NCBI GenBank assembly: GCA_030610885.1
Contig: JAUWQW010000009.1
Span: 1-41,420, forward strand
Direction: 5' to 3'
Length of the DNA stretch: 41,420 nucleotides
DNA from: Candidatus Aminicenantota bacterium
GTDB taxonomy: Bacteria > Acidobacteriota > Aminicenantia > UBA2199
Below the pieces are notes generated by a model, which ran no database searches, was not told the origin of the DNA, and saw nothing but the letters and a program-made list of their open reading frames with translations. The first letter of the stretch is position 1. Every line of letters begins with the position of its first letter. Below are positions 36,930-41,420 of the stretch, in pieces. The position numbers and the translations under genes were made by a program.

Positions 36930-37787
36930 ATGAAATTATTAACTGTGTTACTGATGTTTTTATTTTGCTTAAATCTAAATGCTCAAAACAAATCTCAGGT
37001 TAAAGGTCCAATAGAATACATTTATGATTCGACAAAAACTGTTAGTTTAAAAGCTTACATATTTTCCCCTGCAGAGAAGGAAATAAAAAAGAGTAATCCG
37101 GCAATCGTCATATTTCACGGTGGTGGTTGGAGTATAGGAGAACCTTCCTGGGTTTTTGGGATTGCGAAAAAATATGCTAAAAAAGGGATGGTAGCTATTG
37201 CAGCTCAGTACAGATTATCTGATCAAGAAAATATTACACCTATAGATGCAATGGAAGATGCCCGAAAAGTTATCCTGTGGATAAGGAAAAACTCAAATGA
37301 ATTGAGAATAGATAAGGATAGAGTTGTTGCTTATGGTTGGTCTGCGGGAGCTCACTTAGCTTCATGTGCCGCTGTATTTCAATCAACAGGTTCAGAAAAA
37401 AAGATAAATAGTGTTCCAAATGCTTTGATTTTAGTTTCCCCAGCTTTATCAATAAATAATGATGGATGGTTTAAAAAATTGCTTGGAGAAAAAGGAAATC
37501 CAAGTGATTATTCACCTGCGGAACATCTTAAGAAAAATATGCCTCCTTGTATAATTGTAGTTGGCAAAGATGATACTGTTACTCCAATTCATCAATCCAA
37601 ATTGTTCCATAAAAATATGCTAAAATATGGCAATGAATCATATCTGCACATTTATGATGGAGTAGGTCATCTTTTTACACCTTCCGACCAACCAGATGAT
37701 GGATATCCTAAACCAGATAAAAAAATACAGGCAAAAGCATATGATGAAATAGATTTATTTTTGAAAAAGTTGGGATACATAGAATAA
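36930..37787 (+). CDS. Exported alpha/beta-hydrolase (carboxylesterase-like)
   Basis: This 285-residue hydrolase has a signal peptide (residues 1-18, ending LNLNAQ). The oxyanion loop is HGGGW (63-67), as in hormone-sensitive-lipase and acetyl-esterase relatives. The nucleophile is Ser138 in GWSAG (136-140). The acid is probably Asp in GKDDTVTP (about 212-219), and the His is in GVGHLF. The gene fits a periplasmic esterase that removes acetyl or other acyl groups from sugars or small esters, but the substrate is unknown. It is a single gene with no regulatory neighbour. Its stop is 52 bp before a broken S41 protease. Confidence 0.88.
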   Translation: MKLLTVLLMFLFCLNLNAQNKSQVKGPIEYIYDSTKTVSLKAYIFSPAEKEIKKSNPAIVIFHGGGWSIGEPSWVFGIAKKYAKKGMVAIAAQYRLSDQENITPIDAMEDARKVILWIRKNSNELRIDKDRVVAYGWSAGAHLASCAAVFQSTGSEKKINSVPNALILVSPALSINNDGWFKKLLGEKGNPSDYSPAEHLKKNMPPCIIVVGKDDTVTPIHQSKLFHKNMLKYGNESYLHIYDGVGHLFTPSDQPDDGYPKPDKKIQAKAYDEIDLFLKKLGYIE

Positions 37788-37839
37788 AAACTGGGCATAA
37801 CCTGAACATTATGGTGCATAAAACGGAGAAAAGGAAATA

Positions 37840-38674
37840 ATGAGAAAATATTTAAAATATATAATTGTTGCATTTTTGATTTCGATTATTGTCTTTTGAT
37901 TTTAGAGTCCCCTTGAATGACTTTTCTTTAAAACTGATTGAGAAAAAATATTTAAAAAAAGGATATAAAAAATCTCTTAGGGTTTATTCATTGTTGCCTC
38001 CGATCGGGATTAGGAATATTTTTACAAAAGGATGGCTGACAGATACAATTGCATATCTTCATATGACAGAAATGAGCAATAAATCAGAAAAAGTTCATAA
38101 TACGATTAATGATTTTTTCGAAAGATATGGTTCTGCCAAAGGATTTGTTATTGACATTAGAGATAATATTGGTGGATATTCTATTCCTGTCAAAGAACTG
38201 GCTCAAAGATTTACAGACAAAAAGAGATTGTATGCTATTTCAAGATTAAGAAATCCGGTGAATATTTTTTCTTTTCAAGAGCCTGAATACTGGACAATTA
38301 AACCATGCTCAGGGAAAAACTATAATGACAAACCCGTTGCCCTGTTAGTAAATGGGAATACTCAAAGTGCAGCAGAATTATTCGCGTTAATGATGAAGAC
38401 ACTTCCGAATATCACATTAATGGGAAATACTACTTCAGGTGTATTTGCTGACACGCATATTGGCAAACTACCAAACGGATGGGAATATAGAATGTCTATT
38501 AGAAAAACCACGGATAGTAAGGATGTTTCATTAGAAGATATTGGAATTATACCAGATATATTAATTGAAAATACAAAAAAAGATATTGATAATGGCAAAG
38601 ATAAAGTGATAGAGTATGCAATTAAATATTTGTCATCCGGAGATAAAAATGAAGGAAATAAAGGGAACAGGTAA
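37840..38674 (+). pseudogene. Broken S41-family (tail-specific/tricorn-like) peptidase
   Basis: The gene starts with a signal peptide (RKYLKYIIVAFLISIIVF) at an ATG with GGA upstream, and it stops at TGA (37897-37899). The +1 frame, from about 37889, carries the S41 core: TIAYLHMTEMS, FVIDIRDNIGG, the catalytic Ser in NGNTQSAAELFA, and PNGWEYRM then GIIPDI. The usual 100-150 residue N-terminal domain between signal and core is missing, so an internal deletion with a frameshift is the simplest explanation. An intact enzyme would cut periplasmic proteins. The 261-residue frame might still be translated from TTG but would lack export and the N-terminal domain. Confidence 0.75.
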
Positions 38675-38869
38675 TTTATTTATCTATATTTAAATGATTC
38701 TTTTGATTATTTTAGGAGAATAAACAATTCAATTATTCATGCACAAACATTTGATGACAAATATATTCATGAAGCAATAGATTTAGGATTGCAAATTTTG
38801 GTACAATTGAAAAAATTAAACGAAATACAAATTAAAAAAACTTGGTACAGAACAAATCGTTTCAATTGA
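38675..38869 (+). pseudogene. Open C-terminal remnant in frame after the S41 peptidase
   Basis: In frame with the S41 gene and just past its TAA, 64 more sense codons run to a TGA at 38867-38869. The later part, FDDKYIHEAIDLGLQILVQL then KKLNEIQ, is strongly amphipathic and looks coding. There is no start or ribosome site. It may be the tail of a lost downstream gene or a duplicated C-terminus. A translated search would decide. Confidence 0.3.
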
Positions 38870-38926
38870 TATTTGACTTTTTGTTTATGGTGATTTAACC
38901 TGAATTCTTTTTAATTAGAGGATAAA

Positions 38927-39433
38927 ATGAAATTTGCTGTTAAAAAAAAACAACCAACCAGCAGAATGTGTTTTGTCTGCGGATCCGGAAACTCATCAGG
39001 CCTGCATGCAAGGTTCTACGAACTTGAGAATGGAGAGCTAACCGCTCTGTTTACACCGGGAGAAGAGCATCAAGGCTATCCTGGGAGGCTTCACGGCGGA
39101 ATTGCGTCAACCATTCTAGATGAAACTATCGGACGGACAATTATGCTGAACGATTCGGATGAGTACTGGGGAGTTACGATTGAGTTTACATCGAGATATA
39201 GAAAACCCATTCCTCTCGGTTCTCAGATCCGGGTTGTTGCAAGGGTTACACAAAACTCGAGCAGAGTCTTTGAGGGTTCCGGGGAGATTCTCCTTGAAGA
39301 CGGAACCATAGCTGTAGAGGGAAAGGGGAAGTACCTGAAACTTGACCTGTCTAAGATCGGTGATATAAATGAGCTTGATGAAGAGTGGAATGTGAAACTA
39401 ACACCGGAAGACCCAGAATATATAGAAATCTGA
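38927..39433 (+). CDS. PaaI-type hotdog thioesterase
   Basis: This 168-residue protein belongs to the PaaI/4-hydroxybenzoyl-CoA thioesterase-like hotdog superfamily, which hydrolyses acyl-CoA or related thioesters. The N-terminal CFVCGSGN (15-22) is found in the subgroup with an extra Cys pair. LHGGIASTILDETIG (55-69) is the hotdog helix with the catalytic Glu/Asp region, and FTSRYRKPIPLG is the following strand. AGAGG lies 6 bp before the ATG. Base composition is near 50% G+C with different codon choice from its A/T-rich neighbours, the clearest sign of recent transfer in the window. The substrate is unknown. Confidence 0.88.
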   Translation: MKFAVKKKQPTSRMCFVCGSGNSSGLHARFYELENGELTALFTPGEEHQGYPGRLHGGIASTILDETIGRTIMLNDSDEYWGVTIEFTSRYRKPIPLGSQIRVVARVTQNSSRVFEGSGEILLEDGTIAVEGKGKYLKLDLSKIGDINELDEEWNVKLTPEDPEYIEI

Positions 39434-39471
39434 TTTTTAGGGTTGCTGGGTTACAGTTTATAGAGTTAAAT

Positions 39472-40236
39472 ATGATGTTTTCAAATGCGATTGTTCGGAA
39501 GCCTTGTAGAAGTATGATTAAGGGATTAACCGAAGCGAATTTGGGGGTTCCTGATTATCACAAAGCTATTGGTCAACATGAATCTTATGTTTGTGCGTTG
39601 AGGGAGTGTGGACTAAATGTAAAGGAATTGGAAGCAGATGAAAATTTTCCAGATTCCACATTTGTGGAAGATACGGCTTTGTTAACTCCGCATTGTGCAA
39701 TTATCACTAATCCGGGAGCACCATCTCGGAGAGGTGAAATCATCGGAATGAAGAGAGTTATTCAGGAATACTATTCTGACATTGAAGAAATACTATCACC
39801 CGGAACAGTCGAAGCTGGTGATATAATGATGGTTGGCAGTCATTTTTATATAGGTTTATCTGTACGGACGAATTTAAAGGGGGCAGAACAAGTCATACGT
39901 ATCTTAAATAAATATGGGATGAGTGGCTCGACGATAAAATTGGGAAAAGTACTTCATTTAAAAACAGGTTTGGCATATTTAGAAAATAACAATTTATTGG
40001 TTTGTGGAGAATTTTTATCTAATCCGGAATTTAAAAAGTTTAACATTATAGAAATTCCTGAAGAAGAAAGTTATGCAGCCAATTGTATATGGATAAATGA
40101 TAAAGTATTAATTCCAAAAGGGTACCCGAATACAAAACAGAAAATTATAGATGCTGGATACTCGATAGCTGAAGTCGATGTATCTGAATTCCGCAAATTG
40201 GATGGTGGATTGAGTTGTCTATCATTGAGATTTTAG
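39472..40236 (+). CDS. Dimethylarginine dimethylaminohydrolase (DDAH)-like amidinohydrolase
   Basis: This 254-residue guanidino-group-modifying enzyme most resembles DDAH, which converts dimethylarginine to citrulline and dimethylamine. Family motifs are NAIVRKP (5-11), ENFPDSTFVEDTALL (58-71 region), NPGAPSRRGE, EAGDIM (114-119), the catalytic His in LHLKTG (His162) and the nucleophile Cys249 in GGLSCLSLRF at the C-terminus. The start is taken at ATG 39472, which matches the family N-terminus. The open frame reaches back to 39385 inside the thioesterase. Arginine deiminase and other amidinotransferases are alternatives, but the C-terminal LSC form fits DDAH. No arginine genes are adjacent. 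Confidence 0.87.
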   Translation: MMFSNAIVRKPCRSMIKGLTEANLGVPDYHKAIGQHESYVCALRECGLNVKELEADENFPDSTFVEDTALLTPHCAIITNPGAPSRRGEIIGMKRVIQEYYSDIEEILSPGTVEAGDIMMVGSHFYIGLSVRTNLKGAEQVIRILNKYGMSGSTIKLGKVLHLKTGLAYLENNNLLVCGEFLSNPEFKKFNIIEIPEEESYAANCIWINDKVLIPKGYPNTKQKIIDAGYSIAEVDVSEFRKLDGGLSCLSLRF

Positions 40237-40344
40237 GGAATAGCAACCTAAAAAAGGGTTATGTTTAAGAATAAATTGACATAATTTGAAATATTCTAAA
40301 ATTATGATAATATTTGTTTGAGGGAAAAGAGAAAAAATACCCAA

Positions 40345-40605
40345 ATGAAAAAACAAATACAAGATACACATCCAAAAATTGAAAAAATGATTATTGAAGG
40401 ATACCGGAAAATGACTCCCCAGCAGAAGTTACAAAAAGTAAGTGAATTAAATAAATCTATACAACAAATTGCATTGGCTCGAATACGGAAACAGTATGGA
40501 AATATATCAGAAATGGAACAGCGATTACGCTTAGCATCGTTGTGGCTAAATCGGGAAATAATGATAAAGGTTTTTGGCTGGGATCCCCAAGAGAAAGGCT
40601 ATTGA
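40345..40605 (+). CDS. Small helical partner of the nucleotidyltransferase
   Basis: An 86-residue charged helical protein is read from the ATG at 40345. An in-frame TTG at 40318 would give 95 residues, and neither start has a strong ribosome site. Recognisable words are HPKIEKMIIEGYRKMTPQQK and, near the end, RLRLASLWLNREIMIKVFG. This layout (conserved ~MTPxxK then a helix with a Leu/Arg core) recurs in short proteins encoded just before nucleotidyltransferases. The stop is 1 bp before the next ATG, so the two form a translational pair. A role as antitoxin or partner is plausible but unproved. Confidence 0.6.
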   Translation: MKKQIQDTHPKIEKMIIEGYRKMTPQQKLQKVSELNKSIQQIALARIRKQYGNISEMEQRLRLASLWLNREIMIKVFGWDPQEKGY

Positions 40606-40606
40606 T

Positions 40607-41200
40607 ATGATTCTCGGAGAACCCCTTCAGATTACAAATCAAATCGCAGAGGTTTTTCTGGACCTTAAAATTCATTATATGATTGGAGGTTCTCTTGCCA
40701 GTTCTCTTCATGGAATTCCCAGAGCGACCCAGGACATTGATATTGTCGCAGACATCAAACCAAATAAAGTTAAAGAATTAGTCAACATTCTAAAAAAGGA
40801 TTTTTACATTGATGAAGATATGATTAAAGAGGCTTTATCGCGCTGTACATCATTCAATATTATCCACCTGGAAACCATGTTCAAGGTTGACATATTTATA
40901 TTAAAACAGGATCAGGCTTCAAAAGAAGAAATGTCCAGGCGGAAAAGCTACAGAATTTCTGAAAAACAAAATCTATATATTACAAGTGCAGAGGACATAA
41001 TTATACACAAGTTGCATTGGTATGAGCTAGGTGACAGAGTTTCGGAGAGACAATGGAAAGATGTAATCGGTGTGCTCCAAGTTCAGGGTAAACGTCTAAA
41101 CTATGATTATTTGGAAAAGACTGCGAATCGAATGAATGTTTCTGAGCTTCTTATACAAGCCATTGAAGAAGTTAAAAAAAAATACCAAATGAACTATTAA
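40607..41200 (+). CDS. Nucleotidyltransferase-fold protein (AbiEii/DUF6036-like)
   Basis: A 198-residue protein is read from the ATG at 40607. An upstream in-frame TTG at 40574 overlaps the partner gene and is less likely. The N-terminal domain has the polymerase-beta-type pattern GGSLASSLHG (27-36) followed by ATQDIDIV (40-47), giving the GS and DxD metal site. The C-terminal region with DIIIHKLHWYE (near 125-135) is usual in minimal nucleotidyltransferases that act as toxins, or as partners in two-gene loci. It is paired with the short protein directly upstream (1-bp gap). The set may be a toxin-antitoxin-like unit, but whether it moves NMP to tRNA or protein cannot be told from the sequence. 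Confidence 0.75.
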   Translation: MILGEPLQITNQIAEVFLDLKIHYMIGGSLASSLHGIPRATQDIDIVADIKPNKVKELVNILKKDFYIDEDMIKEALSRCTSFNIIHLETMFKVDIFILKQDQASKEEMSRRKSYRISEKQNLYITSAEDIIIHKLHWYELGDRVSERQWKDVIGVLQVQGKRLNYDYLEKTANRMNVSELLIQAIEEVKKKYQMNY

Positions 41201-41251
41201 CCATATTGAACCCCTTTTAGCCCAAATAATCAAGTAAGGCCATTTATAGGG

Positions 41252-41270
41252 AAAATACTGGGAGTATTTT
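41252..41270 (+). terminator. Possible terminator hairpin after the nucleotidyltransferase
   Basis: AAAATAC-TGGGA-GTATTTT forms a perfect 7-bp stem, 52 bp after the stop codon, and ends in four T residues. It is A/T-rich and therefore weak. Confidence 0.35.
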
Positions 41271-41320
41271 AGGAATTTTATCAATTTTATTAAGTTTGTT
41301 TAGATTAATTAATAAGATGC

Positions 41321-41336
41321 CGGGATTCATATCCCG
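41321..41336. repeat. Perfect hairpin near the right edge
   Basis: CGGGAT-TCAT-ATCCCG is a perfect 6-bp stem with a 4-base loop. It is followed by A, not T, on the plus strand and preceded by T on the minus strand, so it does not look like an intrinsic terminator in either direction. It may be a small repetitive or structural element. Confidence 0.4.
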
Positions 41337-41420
41337 AAAAAGAGTTAAATCAGCATAAGAAGCGGAAAAATATCTTTAATACCTAAACTAATCCCTTAGG
41401 CTTAGGATACAATTTTTTTT

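Noticed and set aside
34573-41200. Integron gene-cassette array in the right flank
   Set aside because: The mixed, same-direction genes suggested it, but no integrase is present and I could not find repeated attC-like sites between the genes.
41321-41336. CGGGAT/ATCCCG hairpin as an intrinsic terminator
   Set aside because: It is not followed by a T-run on either strand.

Overview
The window is about 41 kb of AT-rich bacterial chromosome. Core genes are roughly 20-30% G+C by eye, with islands above 40%. It carries an origin-type gene cluster, kdsB (KDO activation, so an outer membrane with LPS), bactofilin, a GyrB with the long insert typical of many Gram-negatives, and an RRM RNA-binding protein. 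This points to a Gram-negative, low-GC lineage. The sequence alone does not let me name a phylum. No rRNA, tRNA or CRISPR array was seen.

Layout. (1) 1-3.6 kb, accessory left flank: a secreted CARDB protein, a Fic AMP-transferase with its own promoter, a decayed methyltransferase and a small exported protein. (2) 3.7-8.0 kb: a tightly packed envelope cluster with a serine-palmitoyltransferase-like enzyme, a family 2 glycosyltransferase, a MraY/WecA-type phosphosugar transferase and a UDP-galactopyranose-mutase-like flavoprotein. (3) 8.1-16.9 kb, minus strand: dnaA-dnaN-recF-gyrB-gyrA, with recF frameshifted and truncated. (4) 16.4-17.1 kb: origin candidate with two consensus DnaA boxes and the dnaA promoter. 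(5) 17.1-23.7 kb, plus strand: glutamine synthetase, rsmG-parA-parB-bactofilin-kdsB-pyrG, with a near-perfect parS over the rsmG/parA junction. (6) 23.7-28.2 kb, minus strand: putP-rlmN-Ski2-like helicase. (7) 28.3-34.2 kb: a membrane-anchored M49-like protein with a broken zinc-peptidase motif, an EamA transporter behind a 22-codon leader ORF, an RRM protein, an unknown protein coupled to dCTP deaminase, and glycerate kinase. (8) 34.2-41.4 kb, accessory right flank, all plus strand and mosaic in base composition: repeat-like sequence, a secreted protein, PhzF, a Cys-rich membrane protein, an esterase, a broken S41 protease, a hotdog thioesterase of markedly higher G+C, a DDAH-like hydrolase, and a small-protein/nucleotidyltransferase pair.

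Replication genes run leftward on the minus strand and rsmG-parAB-pyrG run rightward on the plus strand. This is the divergent arrangement expected around a bidirectional origin near 16.4-17.0 kb. parS lies about 2.8 kb from it. The best candidates for something new are the recF decay inside an otherwise intact origin operon, the peptidase-like protein with HRxxH, the envelope-lipid cluster, the leader-ORF-coupled transporter and the palindrome inside the fic promoter.
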